Of a stretch of 53,062 nt of DNA, positions 18,262 through 26,127 are shown piece by piece. How positions within the stretch are numbered: position 1 is the stretch's first letter; every line of letters begins with the position of its first letter. Below the pieces are notes generated by a model that saw nothing but the letters and a program-made list of their open reading frames with translations, was not told the origin of the DNA and made no database searches. The stretch lies in the NCBI RefSeq assembly GCF_003426775.1, contig NZ_QJUG01000026.1, forward strand, positions 1 to 53,062, in the 5' to 3' direction. Made by a program: the position numbers and the translations under genes. This DNA is from Allorhizocola rhizosphaerae. Its GTDB lineage: Bacteria; Actinomycetota; Actinomycetes; Mycobacteriales; Micromonosporaceae.

Positions 18262-18846
18262 TCATCCGATCGACCCGAGGCCATGAATAGCTGCGGCCAG
18301 CATGGTGTTCACCTCGTCTGCGATAGCGCTCCAGGGGAAGAGGGTGGCTGCTGAGGATCCCATGTTGGGGATGGGAAGCGGGTAGACGTCAGAATCGAAG
18401 AGTATCCGGACGCCCCATGACTGGAGCCGGCCGACGCTTTCGAGGAAGATTGGGTGTCTGGCTAGAGCCGTACTGGGTGTCGGCACTGCGACCACCGGTA
18501 GGCCAAGGCCAATCGCCTCGTTGAGAAGGCCAAGCGCGAGCGTGTCGCTGATTCCGTGTGCCCACTTGTTGATCGTGTTAAAGGTGGCAGGGGCGACGGC
18601 GATCGCGTTCGGCAGCGGTAGGACGTCTGGCTCGTCGGGTTGCTTGTAGTCGGATCGTACTGGATAGCCGGTGAGCTCGGCTATCTCGGCGACATTCATG
18701 AATTTCAGCGCTGACGGCGTGGCCACGACGCATACCGTCCAGCCATCGCGCTGCCGGGCGGCTACGAACGGTGCGAGGTCGGCTGCTGCCCTGCCGCCGC
18801 ATGCGATCATGTAGAGGGTGGGGCTGCCGTTTCGCGCTGTGCTCAT
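18262..18846 (-). CDS. Flavoprotein (phosphopantothenoylcysteine decarboxylase-like fold)
   Basis: 194 residues of the HFCD flavoprotein family. LYMIACGGRAAADLAPFV opens the Rossmann-like fold; AIAVAPATFNTINKWAHGISD is the FMN/substrate loop with the PATFNT.NK pattern, and LPVVAVPTPSTALARHPIF corresponds to the substrate clamp. Family members decarboxylate cysteine-containing substrates or bind FMN; the substrate is unknown. It follows the XRE/TPR regulator by nine bases on the same strand, so they form an operon. Whether it serves the element or the host is unclear. Confidence 0.78.
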   Translation of the reverse strand: MSTARNGSPTLYMIACGGRAAADLAPFVAARQRDGWTVCVVATPSALKFMNVAEIAELTGYPVRSDYKQPDEPDVLPLPNAIAVAPATFNTINKWAHGISDTLALGLLNEAIGLGLPVVAVPTPSTALARHPIFLESVGRLQSWGVRILFDSDVYPLPIPNMGSSAATLFPWSAIADEVNTMLAAAIHGLGSIG

Positions 18847-18855
18847 ACGAGTCTC

Positions 18856-20136
18856 CTATGCCTTGTGGTCGATCCGTTTTGCGAGAGCGCGGAGCTCTGT
18901 TGCAAGGTTCGCGCGGGGGTGGCTGAGCAGTACGCTGATGGCGCCGTATGCTTGGTCGCTGAGCTCAAGTTCTTGGGGTGCGACGCGTTCGGCGTGGACG
19001 AGCGCGGTGGTTGCCGCTTGGTATTCGCGTTTGAGGATGTGTGCTCGAGCCATGTCGATGAGGAATTGTCCGCGCCGTTCTGCTAGGCCGTTGGGGAGGT
19101 TGCGCGGGTTAACCTGTTGGCCGCGCCGTATTGCTTCGCGGGCGTCGCCGAGTTCCATGGCTATTTGGACGTGGTGTATCGCGACGTTTGTTGGGCCGAA
19201 GATGGTGTAGAGGTTGGCGACGTCCTTGCCGAGGAGCTGGCTTGCTATGTGGGCTTCGCCGAGGAGTTCGTATGCTGTGGCTCGGTCCGATTTCCGGGCG
19301 GCGGCGACAGCGGCGGTGAGCAGTAATCCGCCTCGGATGCCTTGACGGTGAGGCACATTTACTCGGCCGACGTCTACATGGTCAGCGCCGTTGAAGGCGG
19401 TCGTTAGTGCTTCGTCCAAGCGTCCAGCAGCCAAGAGCACATTGGCTAAGCGGTATTTTGCGCATGCGATCAGGGCAGGGCTGTCGGACAGCAAGGCGGT
19501 TCTGACTGCTCGGTCGGCTGCGACGGCGGCGAGCAGGTTGTTTCCGAGTCGCTTCAGCAGCGAAGACGCGGCGTTGTATAGGTGGACCAAGGCTTCGTTC
19601 GCCGTTGTGGCATCGTAAGTGTTCGCGTCGGCCGCGTATGCCTCTGCTTGCGGGATCAGTTCCGCGAGCAGGTGGCCGAGGGCTTCGTATTGGGTACGCT
19701 GCCGTAGGTCCCATGCCTCCATTGCCGCGTTTGTCAGGGACTTGGCGGTCACAGGCTGCGTCGTGGCGCTCGGCGTCGGGTACAGCAGAGCACTGCTGAG
19801 GCGAGCCGACAACACGCTGAAGCGGCCGGCGCTGGCATCGTGGCTGTTGGTCGCAGTGGTAGCCGAGCCTGGCATGTCAATATCGTGTGGCGTTGCGGGA
19901 ACGCCGGTTGTCCGGGGGATGGTGCGGCCGGTGTGCGTGGCGATGAGGAGCACGGCGAGCTCGTTGACGGATACCTGGAGCGCTTTGGCCAGCTTCGGCC
20001 GGTGCGCCGGTTGTGGACTGGCTTCGGCGCGTTCCCAGCGGCCGATGGTAGTGGTATCGACACCGATTAGGACTGCCAGCTGTTCTTGGCTCAGCCCGAT
20101 GGCTTTGCGCCGCTCGGCCAGCCGTTGTCGCTTCAT
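18856..20136 (-). CDS. XRE-family regulator with TPR-like C-terminal region
   Basis: 426 residues. Residues 1-60 are a Cro/C1 helix-turn-helix (RKAIGLSQEQLAVLIGVDTTTIGRWERAEASPQ). The remaining 350 residues are alpha-helical with TPR-like periodicity (AKYRLANVLLAAGRLDEALTTA, LIDMARAHILKREYQAATTALVHAE), as in actinomycete regulators that sense peptides or partner proteins. It lies upstream of the flavoprotein gene and is divergent from the small gene at 20,450. Probably controls its own operon; the ligand is unknown. Confidence 0.82.
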   Translation of the reverse strand: MKRQRLAERRKAIGLSQEQLAVLIGVDTTTIGRWERAEASPQPAHRPKLAKALQVSVNELAVLLIATHTGRTIPRTTGVPATPHDIDMPGSATTATNSHDASAGRFSVLSARLSSALLYPTPSATTQPVTAKSLTNAAMEAWDLRQRTQYEALGHLLAELIPQAEAYAADANTYDATTANEALVHLYNAASSLLKRLGNNLLAAVAADRAVRTALLSDSPALIACAKYRLANVLLAAGRLDEALTTAFNGADHVDVGRVNVPHRQGIRGGLLLTAAVAAARKSDRATAYELLGEAHIASQLLGKDVANLYTIFGPTNVAIHHVQIAMELGDAREAIRRGQQVNPRNLPNGLAERRGQFLIDMARAHILKREYQAATTALVHAERVAPQELELSDQAYGAISVLLSHPRANLATELRALAKRIDHKA

Positions 20137-20449
20137 GATTCAATCCCTCGCGGGTGGTCGTTCGTTCGGTTTGTTCAAACATTGGTACAGGTCAAGTCGC
20201 CGACGCAACGCATTGAGGGATTTTCGCCGGATTCCCGCCGTGTACAGCGTGGATCTCATCAGCCAGAGTCAGATCTGCATCTGGTAGTCCGCACGCGGAT
20301 GAGACTCCCCTTTCCGGATGTAGAGCGAGGTCACGGCTCGGCTTCTCCCGCGGCTCGCGGTGGCCTCGCTTCCACGGCCGGCGGTGTGCAGTGCCGGGAT
20401 TCGGTTACGTCCGGCCGTGCTCGTGGTAAGGGCGGCAAGGAGGCGTGGG
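20137..20449. promoter_or_regulatory. Divergent intergenic region of the XRE operon
   Basis: 313 bases with no gene. A small dyad GTTTG-TT-CAAAC at 20169-20180, 33 bases upstream of the XRE start, is a possible operator for that regulator. The right part must hold the promoter of the small gene at 20,450. Confidence 0.35.
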
Positions 20450-20719
20450 ATGGTCACGAAGCAGTCAACTGGCGGCCTGCACACGGACCGGCCTGGGGAT
20501 GTCGAGAACGCGACGGAGGCTTCCTCGGACCCTGTGGCTGAGCGCGCCATCGATATGAACGCACAAGTGGTGCATCTGCACTGTGCGATGGTGTGGCCGG
20601 AAGGCTTGCACTGCAATAGTTGCCGGGCGTACTTCCGGCTCTGGAGCGTTCATGTCTTACACCGGGCGGGATGGAGTGACGAGCGGATCGCTGCGCTTGA
20701 TCCGCGTGCAGTTCTCTAG
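20450..20719 (+). CDS. Small AICE protein of unknown function
   Basis: 89 residues. The ATG at 20450 has AAGGAGG seven bases upstream, a strong ribosome-binding site that sets the start against a longer frame beginning at 20,360. The C-terminal half is the conserved-looking part: LHCNSCRAYFRLWSVHVLHR followed by GWSDERIAALDPR. The CxxC pair could bind metal together with upstream histidines (VVHLHC). Convergent with the Nudix gene, 30 bases apart. Function unknown. Confidence 0.65.
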   Translation: MVTKQSTGGLHTDRPGDVENATEASSDPVAERAIDMNAQVVHLHCAMVWPEGLHCNSCRAYFRLWSVHVLHRAGWSDERIAALDPRAVL

Positions 20720-20749
20720 CATGACGTTCACACGACTGGTACACCATCC

Positions 20750-21178
20750 TTATAGGAGGTTGGTGCCGTCGTGGTGGCGGATGGCTGGGATGTGGGTGTC
20801 GCGCAGGGCATCGAGGATGCGGATACCGAAGGCTTCGCTTTGGCCTGCGGTGACCTGGTCAGGGGTCCACCATGCGACTTCTGCGGATTCGTCGGTGGGG
20901 TGTGGTTGTCCTGAAAGGAGTTCGGCGCGTAGGACGAGGGCGACGACGCCGAGGTTCATGTTTTTGTAGATGCCGGTGAGCCGGGTCGGTTTGACGTCGA
21001 CGCCGGTTTCTTCCCGGACTTCGCGGACGACGCCGTCTTCGATGGTTTCGTCGAGTTCGAGCACGCCGCCGGGTAGTTGCCATGCACCGTTGTCGCGTCG
21101 CTTGATGACCAACACCTTGCCGTCGTCGTTGGTGATGACGGCGGCGACGCTGACGGAGTGGCGGGAGGACTGGCTCAT
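20750..21178 (-). CDS. Nudix hydrolase, Pif-like element immunity factor
   Basis: 142 residues with the full Nudix box (GGVLELDETIEDGV, REVREETG). In pSAM2 the pif gene, located beside korSA, encodes a Nudix-motif protein that prevents redundant transfer between element-bearing cells. Position and length here suit that role. Its ATG overlaps the PP2C stop by four bases, so it is the third gene of a GntR-PP2C-Nudix operon. Two relatives sit at 9,883 and 10,385. The hydrolysed nucleotide is unknown. Equivalence to Pif is by family and context. Confidence 0.85.
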   Translation of the reverse strand: MSQSSRHSVSVAAVITNDDGKVLVIKRRDNGAWQLPGGVLELDETIEDGVVREVREETGVDVKPTRLTGIYKNMNLGVVALVLRAELLSGQPHPTDESAEVAWWTPDQVTAGQSEAFGIRILDALRDTHIPAIRHHDGTNLL

Positions 21179-22020
21179 GTCGTGCGCTCCTGGGTGAAGG
21201 TGGCGTATGCGATCGTGGCGTCGTCGTGGCGTTTGAAGCGTGGGCGTTCGGCACCGGTCGGGTCGGCCAGTTCGGCGGCGCGGACACGGCGGATGAGTTC
21301 GTGCGGGCCGTGTTGGCTGATCATGTCGAGCAGTTCCCGCCAGTCCATGAGCGCAAACGTGTCCACGGCGCGGGTTGCTCCGTCGGTGAGCAGGGCGGCG
21401 CGGCGGATAGCCTGCTCGCCAGCGAGGGGCAAGGTTCCCGTGATGGCGTGGTGTGCGGCATCCGGGTTGGCGGCGGCGATCCAGTAGCCGGCTGGCGTGT
21501 TGGTGAGCGCCTGTTTTTGGCGGGCGACGTCGACGAGTTCGTTCTCGTGGGCGGGTGAACCGTACTCGGTTTGGCCGTTGAGGTGTTGACGCCGGATATC
21601 AGCGATGGCATGGGCAAATCGCAGGTCTGTGGTCATGGTGACCTCGTGGCCGTTGTCGGTGACCAGGTACGCGTCGCACAACAGGAGGTAGTCCAGGCTG
21701 GCGGGGGTTTCTCGGATGATGCCGACGCTCGCGGCCGGTGTTATCGGGTTGGACAGGTCGCACGTATCGGCGTGTGCTGCCGAGGTGTGCGCGATGGCGG
21801 TCGCAAGGAGGTCGGTCAGAGGCATGTCGGTGTTGGCGGCCTGGGCGAGATGCTCGGCCAGCATGTTGACGTACCAGGCGGCACCGTGCATACATCCACT
21901 GTCCAGATGTGACGGTTGGGATACGCCGTCGAACACGGCAACCAGGGGGCCGCGAACGAGGACGCGGTCTTCGTTTTCGAGCTGGCCGGGTGCGGCCTCG
22001 GTCGCGGTGGTCACGAACAT
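21175..22020 (-). CDS. PP2C-like serine/threonine phosphatase
   Basis: 281 residues from ATG at 22020 (an ATG at 22041 overlapping the GntR stop is also possible). PP2C metal motifs are present: NEDRVLVRGPLVAVFDGVS near the N-terminus (ED and DG), ALLTDGATRAVD, and the terminal HDDATIAYATF with the last acidic pair. It should dephosphorylate Ser/Thr phosphoproteins in the cytosol; no membrane segment or kinase is visible in the element. It sits between the repressor and the immunity gene and is coupled to the latter, suggesting a part in control of transfer. Confidence 0.8.
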   Translation of the reverse strand: MFVTTATEAAPGQLENEDRVLVRGPLVAVFDGVSQPSHLDSGCMHGAAWYVNMLAEHLAQAANTDMPLTDLLATAIAHTSAAHADTCDLSNPITPAASVGIIRETPASLDYLLLCDAYLVTDNGHEVTMTTDLRFAHAIADIRRQHLNGQTEYGSPAHENELVDVARQKQALTNTPAGYWIAAANPDAAHHAITGTLPLAGEQAIRRAALLTDGATRAVDTFALMDWRELLDMISQHGPHELIRRVRAAELADPTGAERPRFKRHDDATIAYATFTQERTT

Positions 22021-22028
22021 GGCGGCGC

Positions 22029-22787
22029 CTACTCGTCCCATCCGTAGCGCAGCTTCCACAGATACCCCGGCATGACATGAACGGTCACCTCGACGGGCCT
22101 GTCCTTCCCGTCGTAGGCAACGTGCCAGATCTGAAAGACGGGCTGGGTCGGTTCGAGTTCGAGTACCCGTTGTTCCTCGTCGGTGGGCATGCGCACGGTT
22201 ACATCTTCGGTGAAGCGTGCTGGTCCGTGGCCGATATCGGCCAAACGCTCGTAGGATCCGCCGGGGCCGGCGTTCTCGTTGAGTAGCTCAGGACTTTTCT
22301 CGGCTATGGTCCACGGGATGTATGAGTCGGCGATTTGTGTGGGCTCGTCGTTGGCGTACAGCACGCGGCTACGGATCAGAGTGGGTTGATCCTTTTTGAT
22401 GCCAAGGGTTTCGGCGACGTCCTCCGGTGCGGGTGTCTCGGCGATGCGCCGATAGACGGTTTTGGATTGTAGGTTGTGGAAGCGGGCTTCCACATCTCCG
22501 GCTCCGGTGCCCTGTGCCCTGGCGGCGTATCGTGCCTTGGCGTCGCGGTGGATCATCGGGAGGGCGCGGACGAGAGTGCCGCTGCCGCGCTTGACCTTGA
22601 CGTGCCCGGCGATGCGGAGGAGGCCCACGGCGCGATTGACGGTGACGCGCGAGACGCCCAGCTCGTCGGCAAGGCGGTCTTCGCTCGGCAGCGGGCTTCC
22701 CGCGGGGTAGGTGCCGTCTTCGATGCGGCGCAGCAGTAGTTCTGCGATCTGGCCGTATTGAGACCTCGGCGTCTCGATCATTGCCAT
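22029..22787 (-). CDS. GntR-family repressor with UTRA domain (KorSA-like)
   Basis: 252 residues: winged helix at about 1-75 (IAELLLRRIEDGTYPAGSPLPSEDRLADELGVSRVTVNRAV) and a UTRA effector domain in the remainder (TLIRSRVLYANDEPTQIADSYIP, QPVFQIWHVAYDGKDRPVEVTV). In pSAM2 KorSA is the GntR protein that represses the activator gene pra; here it is likewise divergent from a Pra-like gene across three matching operators. ATG at 22787 or 22781. A TACAAT box on this strand (22800-22805) touches the first operator, implying autoregulation. Confidence 0.87.
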   Translation of the reverse strand: MAMIETPRSQYGQIAELLLRRIEDGTYPAGSPLPSEDRLADELGVSRVTVNRAVGLLRIAGHVKVKRGSGTLVRALPMIHRDAKARYAARAQGTGAGDVEARFHNLQSKTVYRRIAETPAPEDVAETLGIKKDQPTLIRSRVLYANDEPTQIADSYIPWTIAEKSPELLNENAGPGGSYERLADIGHGPARFTEDVTVRMPTDEEQRVLELEPTQPVFQIWHVAYDGKDRPVEVTVHVMPGYLWKLRYGWDE

Positions 22788-22800
22788 AGAAAACCCCTGA

Positions 22801-22920
22801 TTGTAGTACGTCTTACGGAGAGCCTACGGCCTGTCGGAAGATCTTTGGAAGCGGGGACGTAATACGTCTTGCATCCCTGGTGAACCGGACGTACAGTCTT
22901 TGTAAGACGTAATACGTCGA
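22801..22920. promoter_or_regulatory. Divergent korSA-like/pra-like promoter with three operators
   Basis: GACGTAATACGTC occurs twice (22856-22868 and 22906-22918), and a third site, GTAGTACGTCTTAC at 22803-22816, matches the reverse complement of the right-hand site (GTATTACGTCTTAC) except at one base. Between the first two lies a promoter facing right: TTGCAT (22869-22874), exactly 17 bases, TACAGT (22892-22897). One operator abuts the -35 and one lies just downstream of the -10, a classic roadblock pair; the third overlaps the repressor's own -10. Repression by the GntR protein is inferred. Confidence 0.8.
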
Positions 22921-22941
22921 GCGATCAAGGAGAGATGAGAC

Positions 22942-23349
22942 GTGGCGATCAAGGGTCCGATCCCGATCCGATTCGAGCAGGTGTTTCCGCACGGGGCATA
23001 TCTGAACTCCGAGGTAACGCCGGTCTGGCAGTACGACGGCAACGGCAACCGGTTGGGTCAGGCCATCCACCCGGATACCGGCGAACTCATGTGGCAAGTG
23101 ACGGTGATCGACGCAGATCCAGCGGTGAAGGCAGCGTCGAAGGCGGTCGCGGTGAAGCTGGCTGCGCGTCATCAGCCTGTGCCGCCTGCGGCTCCTGAAG
23201 GATCGCCGTTCACGCCGGTTGAGTTCACGGACATGGCGGTGACACCGTACTTGGCGGACGGCTTCGGCGGAAGCAAAAGGCTGGCCTGGTCTATCCAGGC
23301 CCGCGACATGGTGCCGGTTTCTGCGTCGCAGGTCGCTGCTGCTGCGTGA
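22942..23349 (+). CDS. Pra-like activator of element replication, integration and excision
   Basis: 135 residues from GTG at 22942, with AAGGAGA 9 bases upstream. The N-terminal GPIPIRFEQVFPHGAYLNSEVTPV and the middle DTGELMWQVTVIDADP, VEFTDMAVTPYLADGFGG match the family of small AICE proteins named after pSAM2 Pra, which switches on rep, xis and int. No DNA-binding motif is obvious. It is the first gene of the rightward transcript and is driven by the promoter with the three operators, so de-repression would release the whole element programme. Confidence 0.8.
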   Translation: MAIKGPIPIRFEQVFPHGAYLNSEVTPVWQYDGNGNRLGQAIHPDTGELMWQVTVIDADPAVKAASKAVAVKLAARHQPVPPAAPEGSPFTPVEFTDMAVTPYLADGFGGSKRLAWSIQARDMVPVSASQVAAAA

Positions 23350-23356
23350 CGACGGT

Positions 23357-23581
23357 GTGATCGTCCGGGACGAGCCGATTGTCTTGGCGGACTGTCTCGT
23401 CCCGGACACCCAAACCTCATGTATCCCTTGGAAGGGCGAGTTTGTTGTGTCCAGACTACGCCGCCTGTCTCGGGTGGCTATCCGGGTCCAGGCTTGGTGT
23501 TTCTTCTGTGGCAAGGTGCCGGTCGCGCATCCCATGGATTGCTGCGCCGACTGCGGTTCGCGGCAGCGGGGTGACCGGTGA
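23357..23581 (+). CDS. Small zinc-ribbon-like AICE protein
   Basis: Up to 74 residues from GTG at 23357; a GTG at 23447 giving 44 residues is an alternative. The C-terminal CFFCGK then eleven residues then CADC forms a CxxC...CxxC pattern suited to one zinc ion. The stop TGA shares bases with the next ATG (TGATG), so it is probably translated and coupled to the following gene. Function unknown. Confidence 0.5.
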   Translation: MIVRDEPIVLADCLVPDTQTSCIPWKGEFVVSRLRRLSRVAIRVQAWCFFCGKVPVAHPMDCCADCGSRQRGDR

Positions 23582-23913
23582 TGGCTAGCACGCGCGATCT
23601 GATGTATGCCGCACAGCTGCGGACAGCTGATGTGCTGGCTGGGTTGCTGACGGCGGCTGACGATGCTGGGTTGCCGCCGTTGGCGTGGACGGTGACCACG
23701 ACCGGCGCGTTGGTGGGGCATTCCCTGTGCGGTAACGACGAGCAGCGTCGTTCGGAGTTTGAGGCGTGGCGGAAGCTCCTTGATGTACCACGGATTCTCG
23801 AATACTCCGAGGATGGCAGGCTCGCCCTGCAAGCGACCGCAGACGACGTGCGTGGGTGTCGGGTGACGGTGATCGCGCATCTGGACGAGCTCGTCAACGG
23901 GGGTGATCGGTGA
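23581..23913 (+). CDS. AICE protein of unknown function, paralogue A
   Basis: 110 residues. An N-terminal helix region (YAAQLRTADVLAGLLTAADDAG) is followed by PLAWTVTTTGALVGHSLCG, FEAWRKLLDV and the C-terminal ATADDVRGCRVTVIAHLDEL. The last segment and the FxAWxxxL motif recur in the next gene, so the pair arose by duplication. The start ATG overlaps the previous stop and its own end overlaps the next start. Alternating strand/helix pattern suggests a compact alpha/beta fold; no known domain recognised. Confidence 0.65.
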   Translation: MASTRDLMYAAQLRTADVLAGLLTAADDAGLPPLAWTVTTTGALVGHSLCGNDEQRRSEFEAWRKLLDVPRILEYSEDGRLALQATADDVRGCRVTVIAHLDELVNGGDR

Positions 23914-24245
23914 TGCTGTTCGGCCCGATCACGGACAAGGAGCGGTTGATCTGGCAGCGGCAGGCGGTGAAAGTCCTGGCTGACTTCATCGGCGAGGCGG
24001 TCCGCGCTGAGTTGCCGCTCGTGCACTGGCAAACCGGCTGCGGCCGGATGCTGGTGGGCACATGTCGTGAAGGTGACGCCGAGTCGCGCCGAGCGGCATT
24101 CCTTGCCTGGACACGGTTCTTGGGCATCGCCGAGGTGACCGAGGTAACTCGGTGCGGGGTTACGCATCTGCGTGGATCCACTGATGACTTCCGGGGCTGC
24201 CGGATTGTCGTGACCGCTGATCTTTATGTGGAGGTCGGGTCATGA
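23913..24245 (+). CDS. AICE protein of unknown function, paralogue B
   Basis: 110 residues from ATG at 23913 (GTG at 23910 also possible). RLIWQRQAVKVLADFIGEAV, PLVHWQTGCGRMLVGTC, AFLAWTRFLGIAEVTEV and STDDFRGCRIVVTADLY run parallel to the preceding protein (TADDVRGCRVTVIAHLD). Its stop overlaps the next start by four bases (ATGA). The conserved DDxRGCRxxV signature across two adjacent copies suggests they form a heterodimer or divide a substrate-recognition task; that is inference. Confidence 0.65.
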   Translation: MLFGPITDKERLIWQRQAVKVLADFIGEAVRAELPLVHWQTGCGRMLVGTCREGDAESRRAAFLAWTRFLGIAEVTEVTRCGVTHLRGSTDDFRGCRIVVTADLYVEVGS

Positions 24246-24628
24246 CACCGATCAGTGCACGGATGTTGCGGCGTCGTCTGGCGGTCGCGTCGGCAGCGTC
24301 GTCGGTGGTCTTTGAGGGTCGCCGGGTTGAGCTGGCGGCGATACCGGCTGTGGCGCGGGTCGCGATTCTTGCCGAGGCGGCCGGAGCGTTGGCCGCGTTG
24401 GCACGCAAACAGGCGCTGCTGTCGCATGTGGACGCTAATCAGGTCGCGCAGTTGGTGACTGATCCGGTCGACGCGCGGGCGGTGCTTGGTCGTGGGCGGT
24501 GGACGCCGTTGATGTGCCGTCCGGTTCTTGCGGTACCTGTGCGCAACACGCGCCGCGCGGCGAGTCGTTCTGCTGCGGTGTCGGCGGTTCAGCCGTCGTT
24601 GTTCTCGCCCATGGACGAGGGGAGGTAA
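24242..24628 (+). CDS. AICE protein of unknown function
   Basis: 128 residues, starting inside the previous stop. Basic, alanine- and arginine-rich: MLRRRLAVASAASSVVFEGRRVEL, then a helical AVARVAILAEAAGALAALARKQALL. The tail is loose (RAASRSAAVSAVQPSLFSPMDE). It ends six bases before the tra gene. No family recognised; basic composition and location before the translocase make a DNA-binding or tra-accessory role possible. Confidence 0.6.
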   Translation: MTPISARMLRRRLAVASAASSVVFEGRRVELAAIPAVARVAILAEAAGALAALARKQALLSHVDANQVAQLVTDPVDARAVLGRGRWTPLMCRPVLAVPVRNTRRAASRSAAVSAVQPSLFSPMDEGR

Positions 24629-24633
24629 CCATC

Positions 24634-26127
24634 ATGTTCGGCAAACCCGTTGCGGGGGACCGGCATCCGGAGCGTGTTGTGATGTCGCGGTCGGTGCTTC
24701 GCAAGCCGACCATGGGGATTCCGTGGCCGTTGTATCTGCTCGGCCAGCTAATCAAGTGCCTGTACTGGGGCGGCTCATGGGGCCTGAAGTGTTACCTACG
24801 GTTTTGGTGGGTCACCATGCCCGCGACCGTGGTGGGCTATGGCTGGTGGCGGTACGGCTGGGGTCTCACCGTTTCCATCCTGGCTGCCGTAGCGGCAGGG
24901 TTGGCGGTGTGGTGGTGGCGGCATCCGGCGACGTTCTCGCGGTGGCTGGGCTGGTTCTACATCGCGCAGTGGCGTCGCTGGTTCGTCTTCCGTAAGCCGT
25001 GGTACCCGACATGCGCCAACCTCGGCTTGGCAGTCGCGTTCGACGGTGACCGGTACTACCCGAGCATCATCAAAGTGCGCCGCGACGCCGAGGGCGACTT
25101 GGTCACGGTGCGGATGCTCCACGGTCAGCATCCCAACGATTGGGCCAAGCACGCTGCCCGGTTCGCGTATGCCTTCAACGCGCTGTCGTGCCGGGTGCGG
25201 TCGGTGAGCGGGAGGCGTGGACGGAATCGCATTGTGCTTCACGTCCAGGTCCGCGACTCGCTGGTCACAACGATCGCGCCGTTGCCGGTGCCGGCCGTTC
25301 CGGACTTGCGAAGGTTGCCGGTAGCGATACAGGCCGGTAGCAAGAAGGTCTTCATCTCGCTGGTGACGCACGTGCTCATCGCCGGAGCGTCCGGGGCTGG
25401 GAAAGGCTCGGTGCTGTGGGCCATCGTCGCCGGGCTTGCGGCGGGTGTCCGCGACGGCACGATCCGCCTGTACGGCTTCGACGCGAAGGGCGGTGTGGAG
25501 CTGATCAACGGCGAGCCGCTGTTCCATCGGCTGTACTTCGGCGATCCCGAGTCGATGGCCGGGGCGCTCGAAGACCTGGTCAAGACCATGAAGAGGCGAC
25601 AGGAGACCCTTCGCCAGCGGCGGCAGCGCACGCACGAGGCCACGCCGGGTGACCCGACCATCGTGATAGTCATCGACGAGTTCGGAGCGATGATCGCGTA
25701 CCTGACGGATAAGAAGCTCAAAGAAAGGATCAATGCCGCGCTGTCGCTGATCCTGTCGCAGGGCCGGGCGGTCGGGGTGCATGTCGTCGCCGCGTTGCAG
25801 GATCCGCGCAAAGAGATCCTTCCGTTCCGGAACCTGTTCACAACCCGGATTGCGTTGCGGCTCAACGAAGAGTCCGAAGTGGGTCTGATTCTGGACGATG
25901 ATGCGGTCGATCGCGGAGCGGCCTGCCATGAAATCCCCGAATCGCTGCCTGGTGTCGCGTACATGATGCTCGAAGGTGATCAACAGCCGGTTCGGTTGCG
26001 CTTCCCCTACCACGACGACACCCAACTCGCAGAGCTGGGCCAGCAGTACCGGCCCGCGATCAACCCACCGACCGTGCTCGACGGACAGGTGTTGGACATC
26101 AAGCCTGTGTATGAGGTGAACCGATGA
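24634..26127 (+). CDS. FtsK/SpoIIIE-like conjugal DNA translocase (TraSA/TraB-like)
   Basis: 497 residues; start ATG 24634 has GGGGAGG upstream. Two or three membrane helices lie at about 55-100 (FWWVTMPATVVGYGWWRYGW, LTVSILAAVAAGLAVWWW). The motor domain has Walker A GASGAGKGS at 251-259 and Walker B IVIVIDEF at 343-350, followed by LSQGRAVGVHVVAALQDPRK, typical of FtsK-like transfer proteins. In actinomycete elements one such hexameric pump moves double-stranded DNA between hyphae by recognising a clt repeat. A separate gamma winged-helix domain is not obvious. Overlaps the next gene by four bases. Confidence 0.9.
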   Translation: MFGKPVAGDRHPERVVMSRSVLRKPTMGIPWPLYLLGQLIKCLYWGGSWGLKCYLRFWWVTMPATVVGYGWWRYGWGLTVSILAAVAAGLAVWWWRHPATFSRWLGWFYIAQWRRWFVFRKPWYPTCANLGLAVAFDGDRYYPSIIKVRRDAEGDLVTVRMLHGQHPNDWAKHAARFAYAFNALSCRVRSVSGRRGRNRIVLHVQVRDSLVTTIAPLPVPAVPDLRRLPVAIQAGSKKVFISLVTHVLIAGASGAGKGSVLWAIVAGLAAGVRDGTIRLYGFDAKGGVELINGEPLFHRLYFGDPESMAGALEDLVKTMKRRQETLRQRRQRTHEATPGDPTIVIVIDEFGAMIAYLTDKKLKERINAALSLILSQGRAVGVHVVAALQDPRKEILPFRNLFTTRIALRLNEESEVGLILDDDAVDRGAACHEIPESLPGVAYMMLEGDQQPVRLRFPYHDDTQLAELGQQYRPAINPPTVLDGQVLDIKPVYEVNR

